From NCBI GenBank assembly GCA_030761205.1, contig JAULJL010000002.1:41256814-41320813 (forward strand): a DNA stretch of 64,000 bases, given 5' to 3'. Below, one piece after another: positions 11,640-21,149 of the stretch; position 1 is the first letter of the stretch, and the number at the start of each line of letters is the position of its first letter. Source of the DNA: Fremontodendron californicum. Its lineage: Eukaryota > Streptophyta > Magnoliopsida > Malvales > Malvaceae. A program made the position numbers and the translations under genes. The notes beneath the pieces were generated by a model. That model saw nothing but the letters and a program-made list of their open reading frames with translations. It did not search any database and was not told the origin of the DNA.

Positions 11640-11990
11640 TGCTTTTTGCATAACCCGTGATCTATTTCTGCAAACAAGTCGTTGTGATATAACCTTCTTG
11701 GAGTTCATTATTGATATTGCTAACTAAATACTTCTGCAATTTTTGGCTAACTGAAGAATTCCACTGCCAAGAGTAGATCCTAGGATTTTTTTGCTGAGAG
11801 CCAAGAAATGTTTTCTTTATAAAACCGTCAAGGATAGCCTATGCCAAATTCCCTCCTCGGACAATATTTAGTGCGTACCACGTCAATCTGATGCATTCAG
11901 AAATTTTATTCCCATAAGCATCAAATCCATATTGGTTGACAAAGGAAAGGTCCTTGTAGGTGAGAGCCAAGAATATTCTCAACCTGCAAG
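11640..11990 (-). pseudogene. Unidentified exon-like remnant next to the LINE
   Basis: Read on the minus strand from about 11,980, a frame runs LRIFLALTYKDLSFVNQYGF... for more than 100 codons with a single in-frame TAG near 11,838, and is preceded by an acceptor-like TTGCAG. The composition is protein-like, but I do not recognise the family. It may be a decayed exon of a host gene that the LINE landed beside, or chance. Confidence is low. Confidence 0.25.
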
Positions 11991-12852
11991 ACTACAAAAG
12001 AGGTAAAGATCGTATTACTCATTTTTACAATCATTACTTTCTTTAACCTTTTTATTTATTTATATGATAGACAAAATTAAGTAGCTAACACTTTAAAATC
12101 TCAACAACCACAGGATTAATCATGCAGGTTATTTTTCATTGCCTGTAAAACAAAACGATTTTGGCTATTGTTTTGTTCCTATTATTATCACTTGGATTCT
12201 TCCAATGTTATATATGATTTCATTCATATCATTTATATAGAATTAGAAGGATTTCACACCCTTTCCTTACCCAATTAGCAATAGAAAATGAAAATTTAAC
12301 CACCCATTTCACGATTAATGGCCCAGAAAAAAGGTAACTCGGATTCTTCCAACTTGCAAAAAATGACTGAATGATGAAGACAGAAGAAAAGTGGTCTGCC
12401 CTTTTTTTTTTTTTTTTTTTTGTGCCTGTTTATAATAACAAGAAGCCATAGTGCCCCGCATGTAGCTCAAACCTTAAAGCCCAAACCAGTCATAAATCGA
12501 AAGCTACGCTACCCAACATTTCATGTGCATGGTTTTTCTTGCTTTATATCTTTACTGGCTTTAAATGGAGAAAAATTGGAAAGCTTAAAACACCTTCTGT
12601 TTTTGCCCGACAAACTCACATGCATGAGTGGAACCTGAGTTGCATGAAAGACGAAACAGTAGTGTAGAAGACAAAATTACTCAGTATATGTCAACGATGT
12701 CATCAAACATGCAACAAATAAAAAAGGAAGGAAGAATTTGAAAAACAACCGGTCTAATAATTTTTTTTTATTAATTGGTATCATTGAAAACAATTATTAT
12801 TGAAAAAAAAATAAAAAATTAAAAAATTTATGAAGAGAAAATCGCAATTATA
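11991..12852. other. Intergenic DNA, no gene seen
   Basis: AT-rich, with a long T-run at about 12,402-12,421. The open frame at 12,420-12,638 has no recognisable feature. Confidence 0.55.
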
Positions 12853-13642
12853 AATTTATCCTTATTCTTTTTTGGATAAGTAAATTTTCATATATCCAAG
12901 AAAGCAGCAGTGCTGCTACATGTTACAAAGCTAGCTTAGCCTAGCTAAACAAATCAGAAAACCAATGCCATTAGACAAACATGTCTGCATTTAATCTCCA
13001 AGAATTACATAAAAACGTATTAACTGAATCTCTTTTAATCTTCCTAAGATCACTTAACCTGGTCGAGATCATGTCTCTCACTTGCTCAGTGAGATGCTCC
13101 TCCTTTTGCTCAGTTGAGTTGAACAAACGATTATTTCTTTCCTTCCAAACTAGGTAGATAACTGCGTTCCAAGCTAGCCTCAATATCGTTGTGATTAGAG
13201 CTTTACCTCTGAGGTTGACAGAGGCCCATTGAAGCTCTACAGTCCAACATGCAACCTGCCTTTTTAACCTACAAAGTACCATCACTCTCTGCCATATCTG
13301 TTTCGAGTAGGAGCAAGTGAAGAATAGATGATCTCTGGTTTCCCTCTCTTGTTTGCACAACAAACATTTATCATCCACGGCCATTCCCCAGGAGATAAGC
13401 CTATCCTTTGTGGCCAATTTATTTAGGATTGCCATCCAAGAGAGAATAGAATGCCTAGGAATATTAAAATTGCACCATACCAACTTATTCCAAGCCACTT
13501 TCCCAGCTGAAGGTCTGATCTTGTTCCACACTGCTGACACTTGGTACTTTCCATCTGGAAAAGGCCATTTGCAGCTTCCATCAGCAGTAGTGAGAACTAT
13601 TTTGGCAGCCACCTCTCTCAATTGCAATTTATCCTTATTCTT
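12853..13642 (-). mobile_element. 5'-truncated LINE copy with 17-bp target-site duplication
   Basis: The insert 12,870-13,625 is nearly identical to the 3' end of the LINE at 7,638 and has the same orientation. It is bordered by AATTTATCCTTATTCTT at 12,853-12,869 and again at 13,626-13,642. On the plus strand the right-hand copy is followed directly by an A-run (13,643-13,658), so the pre-insertion site read TTCTT/AAAA, as expected for target-primed reverse transcription by an L1-type endonuclease. The few differences from the larger copy indicate a recent insertion. Confidence 0.93.
12971..13627 (-). pseudogene. LINE ORF2 C-terminal fragment
   Basis: The frame is open for 218 codons and matches the last fifth of the complete ORF2, with a handful of substitutions (for example KLATKDR for RLATKDR and SKQIWQRV for SKHIWQRV). 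It contains the zf-RVT region but no endonuclease or reverse-transcriptase domain. The first methionine is internal to the parent protein and is not a real start. Confidence 0.85.
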
Positions 13643-13658
13643 AAAAAAAAAAAAAAAA

Positions 13659-14351
13659 GTTGCTTTTTTCCTGAGTTCCTCCTGTGTTATTTTTTATGTT
13701 TGCTTTTGTTCTTAGATCTAGCAGAAGAAAATCTTTACCGACTCAAACCTTCAAAAATCTTCTCATATTATTCGTCCTGAAATCTTTTAGGTAAACTCCT
13801 TTTTCTTTGGATTTGTTTTGGCATATATATATTTTTTTTTTATCCAAAATTCCATGCCTACCTAATAGACAAAATCGAAGTCACAAAAGTAAACCCAAGA
13901 ACGAAAATTGGCATAAATGAGAGGAGCTAGACAGTGTTCTTTTATGCAAATGGTGAAGGCTAAAGTTAATTCTCTTCTAATTTTCTTTGTTCTTGGTAGG
14001 TGCACTAGATCAGACAGGAATTGCCATGCCCTTCTTCGCCATGCTATGAGAGAGAGAGGAATGACCAAGAGAGGAGTGAAATTTGATCAGGATTAAAATT
14101 AAATTTTAAGAGTATATTTGTCTTTATCATTTCCTTTTAACAATTTCTTAATTTTGTATTTCCCTTTTACAAATTATTTTCACTTTTTAGATCAATTTAC
14201 AATTATTCCGCTGTTAAAAGTATCCTCATCACATATTGTAGGCAGTGAAATGATTAAATTGCTGAAAAATCTGGATGACTTTGAATCTTGTGACTTTTGT
14301 TTGGTGGGCTTGTATAAGCAGGATGCATATGCCATTTTATATATATTCCTT
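13659..14351. other. Intergenic DNA with a partial AT-rich MITE
   Basis: The part near 14,100-14,200 (TTTGTCTTTATCATTTCC..., ..TTAACAATTTCTTAATT) resembles the second half of the tandem MITE units at 24,432-26,165. No gene is visible; the open frame 14,118-14,537 runs into the hAT MITE and is not a gene. Confidence 0.5.
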
Positions 14352-14359
14352 CTCTTACC

Positions 14360-14925
14360 TAGGGATGGCAATGGAGCGGGACGGTGGCAGATTTTGCAGT
14401 ATCCGTTCCCGCTCCGTCATAGCACTGTTCTGCCCCGTCCCTCGCCCCGCTCCGCCGTGAATGTTGAAATTTCAATACCACTACCACCTCTATGGATGTC
14501 GGTTACATCCATAACCGCCCCGCTCCGCCCCATTTGATATTTATTAATTATTTTTATTTTTTTCAAATAATAAAGCATTATAAAAAAAATTTAATATAAA
14601 TTCAATATAAACATGTTTCTAATCTAGAAAGAAAAAAAAATAAAGTATTATGTTTAAGTTTTTAAAAAGAAAAATAAAAATAATAAGTTTAATTATATTA
14701 TTTTATTATTCTTTTAAAAGCTAAATATTTAAGGGCAAAATTGTAATTTCAGTATTCGGGGCGGGGCGGTGCGGAGCAGGCAATTACCACAACTGCTCCA
14801 TCCCCGCCTTTCAAACAAAAAAAACTGCACCGCCCCGCTCCGCCTCCATTGTTAAAAAAAAAACCTCTCCATTCGGATCGGATCGGTTCGAAATCCATCG
14901 GTCGGATCGGATTTTGCCATCCCTA
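14360..14925. mobile_element. hAT-type MITE with perfect 8-bp target-site duplication
   Basis: The element begins TAGGGATGGCA and ends TGCCATCCCTA, an exact terminal inverted repeat of a kind common in plant hAT MITEs. CTCTTACC flanks it at 14,352-14,359 and 14,926-14,933. The sub-terminal regions are strikingly GC-rich (repeated CCCCGCTCCGCC-like words) around an AT-rich core. It is 566 bp long with no transposase. Confidence 0.92.
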
Positions 14926-14933
14926 CTCTTACC

Positions 14934-16552
14934 AATAATACTCTGAATGATAATACTAGGAATCTCTCTTGCATTTAACACGTGAATTTATAATTCAGGA
15001 GAAACTCCCCTCGCCCTTGCCCTCGCCCTCACTTGCACTTTATTTTTTATAAAAAAAATCGTAATTTGAAAATAAAAAATTTTCAAATATTAAGATTCAA
15101 AATTTTAAATTTTAAATTTATTAAATATTATTTATTAAAGTGATTATATAAATTATCTGAAGTAAACTCAAGTTCTCATTACCTTTACCTTTACCTCTAC
15201 ATATATATATATATATATATTTCGAATTTTAATTATTCATTAATTGATGAAATCCTTTGGGTCTTTTTCATCCAAAAGTCTGTGAAATTAAGTATATTCA
15301 GCATGTTAGAAAATTAAGTTTGAGCAATTTTCAAACGTAAAAAAAATTGAGTAGGAGTAAGTTATCTCTATGGTGAAGCTAGAATATTTAATTAACTTAG
15401 GGACCGGAATTGTGACCAAACACTACATTTTGAGTTCATTAAAAACATAATTAAAGAACAGAGATAAATAAATGCTGGTTTCAAATTTAAGAGTCATGTA
15501 ATTGAAGTGTAAACATCAATAAAAATATATTAGTAACTTAATAGTAAGTGTATGTACTCTTTATTTTAAAAAATATGTTTCAATATTATAAAAAAAAATC
15601 ATGTTTCAAATATTTTCTTCTAATAATTTTTTTTTTTGTATTTGATGTATTATCGATGTATAAATTTATATAATCTATAAATTTATATATTGTCAGTGAA
15701 ACATATGACGACAACTCATTAATAAACAAAATAAAATTTTAAAAATCTTTAAAAATAAATAAAGATAATTATATATTTTAATAAGTATCGTTATGCGAGT
15801 TATGTGATTTATTATTAGTGTATAAATTTATATATATAAATTTAAAAAAAAAATTAGAAGGAAACTAGTTTGAAAACGTCAATATTTGAATAGCTTGAAT
15901 TTATTTCCACATTCCTTGAAGGAGCGTGTATTTGACTTCTAGACAACTTACTATATGAAGTGTCGTTTTTGCAACTTTTTGTTTTCCTCGGCACATTCGT
16001 GGAACGTGAGTGTCACGGAAAAGAACACGCGCTGTGGACTTTTCTTTAAGACTCTTTTTGGCCAACGAACTTAAGAGCGGTGGTCTTATTTTTGGACATC
16101 AAACTTGGAGAAAATCTCGTTTTACAATTACAAATCTCTCTCTCTCTCTCTGTCCCCCTCACTCTCTTTGCAGTCACTGGCGGTGCCACCACTCCTTTTC
16201 GGCCACCGCCGTTGCCACCAGCACGGAAAACCATGCAATTCTGATGCCAAGACCCTTCTACTTTACAGAAGCTCCTTACACATCTTTAACCCATGGTTTT
16301 TCTGGTCTTTCATTTTCTTTTTCCAGGTTCAATACGCAAGAACAATAGAAATTCTCCATACATATAGAAACATCTGCCTTTCTCTTCAACTTTTTATAAG
16401 GAAAGTGGGAATAAATCATTACTGTTTGGGACCAAACGTTTTTCTCTTACCTTTCTTTTTTTCCTCCTCCGAAAAGGATAATTGTCATAATTTGACTTTG
16501 TCATTTGAAAGGCCCTTGCTTTTATTTCCAGGATTCCAGGTCCGCTTAGGCC
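14934..16552. other. Intergenic DNA and ARO upstream region
   Basis: Mostly AT-rich with a (TA)n microsatellite near 15,200-15,221 and a fragment of the TTGTATTTGATGTATT repeat family at about 15,635-15,700. The last 600 bp become more balanced in composition and contain a CT-repeat (about 16,135-16,153), typical of a plant 5' UTR. No clear TATA box was assigned for the ARO gene. Confidence 0.5.
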
Positions 16553-18547
16553 ATGGCGGACATTGTGAAACAGATCCTGGCAAGGCCAATACAAATGGCA
16601 GACCAGGTCACCAAGGCCGCGGATGAAGCACAATCTTTCAAACAAGACTGCCAAGAGCTTAAAGCCAAGACCGAGAAGCTATCAGGCCTCCTCCGTCAAG
16701 CTGCACGTGCTAGCAACGTCCTTTACGAACGCCCAACACGCAGAATCATCGATGACACCGAACAAGTCCTGGACAAAGCCCTAGCTCTCGTCATCAAGTG
16801 CCGTGCAACTGGTCTCATGAAGCGAGTTTTCACCATTATCCCCGCGGCAGCCTTTAGGAAAATATCGATGCAACTGGAGAATTCTATAGGAGATGTTTCG
16901 TGGCTCTTACGCATGTCGGCCTCGGATGGTGATCGTGATGATGAATATCTCGGTCTTCCTCCCATTGCAGCGAACGAACCAATATTGTGTCTTATATGGG
17001 AACAGATTGCTATTCTTTATAAAGGTTCATTAGATGAACGATCTGATGCTTCAGCTTCGTTGGTTTCTTTGGCTCGGGACAATGATCGATATGGTAAGCT
17101 GATCATAGAGGAAGGAGGGGTCCCTCCTTTATTGAAGTTGGCAAAGGAAGGCAAACCGGAAGGTCAGGAGAATGCAGCAAGGGCAATTGGGTTGCTGGGA
17201 CGTGACCCGAAAAGTGTCGAACAGATTGTTAACGCAGGTGCTTGCTCAGTGATGGCGAAAATCCTCAAAGAAGGTGACATGAAGGTTCAATCTGTTGTCG
17301 CTTGGGCTGTATCAGAATTGGCTGCGCATCACCCCAAATGCCAGGACCATTTTTCACAGAACAATATAATTCGGTTTCTCGTCAGTCATCTCGCCTTTGA
17401 GACCGTTCAAGAACATAGTAAGTATACCCTTGTGAGTAAGCAAACGGTGACAGTTCATTCGGTTGTTATCGCTAGTAATACTCCAGAGCAAACTAACAAA
17501 AAGGAGCACGAAGATGATCATAAGCAACCGAATAGTAATATGGCTCACCCTATGGCGAATCAAATACCTAGCCAGATGCAAAATGTGGTTAGTAACACTA
17601 TGGCTATTAGAAGCCAGACTCCTGACAGTTCTAAGCCAACACAACCAAACAATTATTCTACAAATCACCAACATGTTAACCATCCCAGAGGCAATCAGCA
17701 AAATGCCAAGTCAAACCAGCATCAAAATCAGCACCATCCACAACATGTTTCATTATCTGGAACTAGCATTAAGGGGAGGGAATTTGAAGACCCAGCCACC
17801 AAAGCACAAATGAAGGCAATGGCAGCAAAAGCTCTCTGGCAGCTTTGCAAGGGAAGTCTTGGTATATGTCGTAGCATTACGGAATCAAAAGCTCTATTGT
17901 GCTTTGCAATTTTGTTAGAAAAGGGAGCCGATGATGTACAGTCCTATTCAGCCATGGCATTAATGGAAATCACATCTGTAGCTGAGCAAAATGCTGACTT
18001 GAGACGCTCTTCTTTCAAGCCTACTTCCCCTGCTGCCAGAGCTGTCGTGGAGCAGTTACTCAAAGTCATAGAAAAGGCAGACTCAGACCTCCTTGTGCCT
18101 TGCATCAAAGCTGTTGGAAACTTGGCCAGGACTTTCCGAGCAACTGAAACGAGATTTATTGGGCCATTGGTGAAACTGCTTGATGAAAGGGAAGCAGATA
18201 TTTCTATGGAGGCTGCCATTGCACTTAACAAATTCGCCACACCTGAAAACTACCTCCATGTTAATCATTCAAAAGCCATCATCAACGCAGGAGGCGCCAA
18301 GCATTTAATTCAACTGGTTTACTTTGGTGAACAAATGGTTCAGTTTCCTTCTTTGACCCTGCTGTGTTACATTGCGTTCAATGTTCCTGACAGTGAGACC
18401 CTTGCACAAGAAGAGGTGCTTATAGTACTCGAGTGGGCATCAAAGCAAGCTCATCCATGTGGAGATCCTGATATTGCTAATTTATTACCAGAAGCCAAAA
18501 TTAGATTGGAACTCTATCAATCAAGGGGTTCAAGAGGGTACCATTAA
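16553..18547 (+). CDS. ARO3: ARMADILLO REPEAT ONLY (ARO) protein
   Basis: The gene is intronless and codes for 664 residues, the same size as Arabidopsis ARO proteins. The N-terminal 150 residues form the helical region typical of the family (MADIVKQILARPIQ, then QDCQELKAKTEKL). Armadillo repeats follow at about 180-300 (GGVPPLLKLAKEGKPEGQEN and similar). A polar N/Q/H-rich linker at about 310-410 separates these from a second armadillo block at about 420-640. Known ARO proteins sit at the plasma membrane of tip-growing and other polar cells and confine ROP GTPase activity. The start is well placed (GCCATGGC). Assignment to ARO3 rather than ARO1/2/4 rests on its neighbour, the cold-shock gene, as recalled for Arabidopsis chromosome 4, and is an inference; the family assignment is firm. 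Confidence 0.9.
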   Translation: MADIVKQILARPIQMADQVTKAADEAQSFKQDCQELKAKTEKLSGLLRQAARASNVLYERPTRRIIDDTEQVLDKALALVIKCRATGLMKRVFTIIPAAAFRKISMQLENSIGDVSWLLRMSASDGDRDDEYLGLPPIAANEPILCLIWEQIAILYKGSLDERSDASASLVSLARDNDRYGKLIIEEGGVPPLLKLAKEGKPEGQENAARAIGLLGRDPKSVEQIVNAGACSVMAKILKEGDMKVQSVVAWAVSELAAHHPKCQDHFSQNNIIRFLVSHLAFETVQEHSKYTLVSKQTVTVHSVVIASNTPEQTNKKEHEDDHKQPNSNMAHPMANQIPSQMQNVVSNTMAIRSQTPDSSKPTQPNNYSTNHQHVNHPRGNQQNAKSNQHQNQHHPQHVSLSGTSIKGREFEDPATKAQMKAMAAKALWQLCKGSLGICRSITESKALLCFAILLEKGADDVQSYSAMALMEITSVAEQNADLRRSSFKPTSPAARAVVEQLLKVIEKADSDLLVPCIKAVGNLARTFRATETRFIGPLVKLLDEREADISMEAAIALNKFATPENYLHVNHSKAIINAGGAKHLIQLVYFGEQMVQFPSLTLLCYIAFNVPDSETLAQEEVLIVLEWASKQAHPCGDPDIANLLPEAKIRLELYQSRGSRGYH

Positions 18548-18712
18548 GTTTATCATTTTGTGCAAGATTTTCTAAAATAGTTCAGTTTTGTAAGTTTTAT
18601 TCACCCTGATGAAGTGTATATAAATTAGTGTAGACACTCGTTTTTGGTCAATAACATTTCATGCAGGTACAAATATCATATGCAGCAGGTCTTAGTAATA
18701 GTCTTCTTGTTA

Positions 18713-18834
18713 GCGTCGCTTCCTGGCACGTCTCTTAGCACGTCGCTTGGCACGTCACTTTTTGGCACATCGCTTGGTACGTCGCTTCTTCGCACGTCGC
18801 TTCCTGGCACGTCACTTGACACGTCGCTTCTTGG
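18713..18834. repeat. Minisatellite of 12/15-bp ACGT-core units
   Basis: About nine tandem units of the form CACGTCGCTTGG or CACGTCGCTTCCTGG lie 165 bp after the ARO stop codon. Unit lengths differ by multiples of three, which is why both strands stay open over it. Seven units keep an ACGT core flanked as CACGTC (GACGTG on the other strand), the core bound by plant bZIP and bHLH factors. It is non-coding as far as can be seen. Confidence 0.85.
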
Positions 18835-19239
18835 GAGCAGGACTTCCTGCAATAATACACAACTACATGAAGACTGTGGAGCTAACCCCGGAAGGTTGGT
18901 AGGATTCTTGGGTTTGCTCCACTTCTGGGACGTCTTGGAGAGCATGGCTTGGAGGCTCAGATATGAATATTGTTAAAAAGTTCGCTTTTTAACCTTTCCT
19001 TGGAACACAAGTGCTTCCATTTCTCGTTAAACAGACAGTGCATTCTTAAGCATGCTGTCACATAATATTTCTTCACTGCCTGTCACCAAAACACTACTCG
19101 AGTGTAACCTCCACATAACTTCCATGTTATCCACTACTTTGGTAACCTCCCTCTCTCTCCCACTACACATGATAAGTGTTACTTACACGTGAGTGGGCTC
19201 CTAATAACCGTTCACTATCTTTGTAACTCATTCTGGTAA

Positions 19240-19528
19240 TTTCCACAGAGAAGCTATAAATAAAGGTTCAAATGCTTCATTTGGGATTTTTTGACCATTT
19301 GACAAACTTTCAGTACATAAAAATACTCTCTGAGTTTTTCTCTGAATTATCACAGCCACCATAACTTTCAACCATCTTCAGCCACTTACAGCTTTCATCA
19401 CCACCATCTGCCACCGCACTTGTTCTCCAGGATCTGCTCCAATTTTTCTCTCCGCCATCTCCCTACGACTTCTCATTTTACTGGTTTGCAACGTTTCTTC
19501 ACTCGATCAAAATCACCCTCTACAATTA
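19240..19528 (+). repeat. Dispersed repeat copy 2
   Basis: Related over its whole length to 821-1138, in the same orientation. It keeps the TATAAATAA box (19,255-19,263), the TCATCACCACCATCTGCCACC block and the CTACGACTTCTCATTTTACTGG block. Unlike copy 1, no flanking direct repeat is visible. It probably represents part of a larger promoter-bearing retroelement whose ends are lost. Confidence 0.6.
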
Positions 19529-20103
19529 GCATTGATGTCAACACTGTTATGGACTTATTGTAGCCGTAGCTCATGCTTCTTAACCTTACTCTCTTCGTTT
19601 TCTCCTTTCTTAGTCTTCTCTGTTATCTTTGCTGCTGGCATTGCCAATAATCATCAGCTTAGTACTGGCTTTGAAATCTTGCTGTTAGCATTATCTGCTG
19701 GTAGCTTTATAGTTACTAGCATTGCTCTTCAAACGGTGTGGTTGGCAACCCTGCCTAGCTGATCATAAGACTTCTAAGTCATTACTAACATCAATTTCAG
19801 CCCTAATTCTGGACAGCTGAGATTTCTCAAATTTTGGAATGTAATCTCTATCTCGATTTCGTTTTTTCTTCCTCTGATTTTTTGGAGCAAAGGGTTGTTC
19901 CAAATGCTGCTTTTCTTGAACCATTTTTTTTCCTTCCTGAGATTCTTGAACATCACACTGTTCATGAACATAGAAGATGACTTTCCCTTGTATGTTTTTT
20001 GTAATGGGAAGTCCTTTAAACTTTAAACGCCTCGCATAGGACATTCAATTATTCAAAATGTGTCGGTTCACTTTAGAACCTGTTCTGTTCAGTATTAAAG
20101 AGG
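19529..20103. other. Intergenic DNA, two unassigned open frames
   Basis: A 76-codon frame on the plus strand (19,532-19,762, hydrophobic) and a 93-codon frame on the minus strand (19,763-20,044, basic and glutamine-rich, with RKKKRNRDRDY) are present. Neither resembles a family I know, and neither has supporting splice or context signals, so they are left as non-genic. Confidence 0.4.
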
Positions 20104-21149
20104 GTTCCTGTTGGATATCAATATATTATTTGGTGTATAAATACGAAATACGTATTCTGATACGTAGGTTGTCGTAAGTAGATACACGGTGCATAATTTA
20201 TGTACACAATTGATATCATGTTTGAATGAGAAATTAATCTCTTTATACCCACTTGAAGAGGAAGAAAGTTGGTTGATGTTAGTGATTGGTGTGGAATCCC
20301 ACATAGGATGAACAAAGGCATAAGCTTATGGTATTTATAAGCCTTGTTTCCATGTGGGGTTGGGTCCCAATGGGCACCCAAGTTTTGTGGTGGTTGAAGA
20401 CCTACACAACTTGAGCTGGACCACACACGGGCCGCCGAGCCGGGCTGGGTCGGGTTTGGGTTTGGGCAGTAATTAATTCTTACTGCCCAACTGATATTTT
20501 TATTCAGTCCAAACCGAACCGATTCAGTATTTTCCAACCAAGAGACTTGTCTGTTTAAGAAGTTTCTTTTCGGACCGAACCTTTTTGTTCGTTAAAAGTT
20601 TTGTATGTTCGGTTTAAACGAAAAACCTTTTTATTTTCGAAAGCTGCTTGTTTGGCCGAACAGGTTTTGTTCCAAATGATGTGTCCGTTCCGAAAAGTCA
20701 TCTGTTTTTCTATATAAACCTGAGCAGTGCCTTCTTTTTAAAAAAAAAAAGATCGAAAATTTCTCCTAATTTTTCTATACTGCTCTTGTCTTTTCCTGTG
20801 TCTTCTGTGAGAGAGACCGACATTTTTTCTGGTTCGCCGTGTTGCTAAAAGTGTGCTCTTGATTACAATGTAATCGAGGAGACCTGGGAGACGAATTGCG
20901 ACATACTGTTAGCACCTGAGAGACAGGCAATAATCGTCTTAAGGTCAGAGGTCCAACCTTGACTCGATTATCCTTTTTCTGTATTCGGATTAACCTGTAA
21001 GTGTTGTCAATTTTTCATTCTGGATTGTTCGTATTTTTATATGCTGTTCTGCCGGAATTACAGATAAGTAATCTGTTTTTTAATATTTTAATTTATATTT
21101 AGTAGTAATGAAATATTGCTTAATTGCTTATAAGATTGTCAACAGTTCC
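20104..21149. mobile_element. Solo LTR of an LTR retrotransposon, 1,036 bp
   Basis: The LTR runs from TGTTGGATATCA (20,109) to TTGTCAACA (21,144), so its ends are the inverted pair TGTTG...CAACA. The same 5 bp, GTTCC, flank it at 20,104-20,108 and 21,145-21,149. A CTATATAAAC promoter box lies at about 20,711. There is no primer-binding site, polyprotein or second LTR, so the interior was lost by LTR-LTR recombination. The start resembles Copia-type plant LTRs, but class cannot be proven from the LTR alone. Confidence 0.9.

Noticed and set aside
14118..14537. 139-codon open frame
   Set aside because: It runs into the GC-rich end of the hAT MITE and has no coding character.
18690..18840. CRISPR-like short repeat array
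   Set aside because: Units are contiguous without spacers and the genome is a plant; it is a minisatellite.
18644..18976. Open frames on both strands rich in TSLGTSL or SDVPSDV
   Set aside because: Both are by-products of the 12/15-bp minisatellite; neither has a supporting start context or relatives.
18960..19545. Complete LTR from TGTTAAAAAG (18,973) to TGTCAACA (19,541)
   Set aside because: The flanking five bases do not match and the other copy (821-1138) does not share the proposed left part.
19532..20044. 76-codon and 93-codon open frames
   Set aside because: No recognisable domain, and no splice or promoter context; possibly repeat debris.
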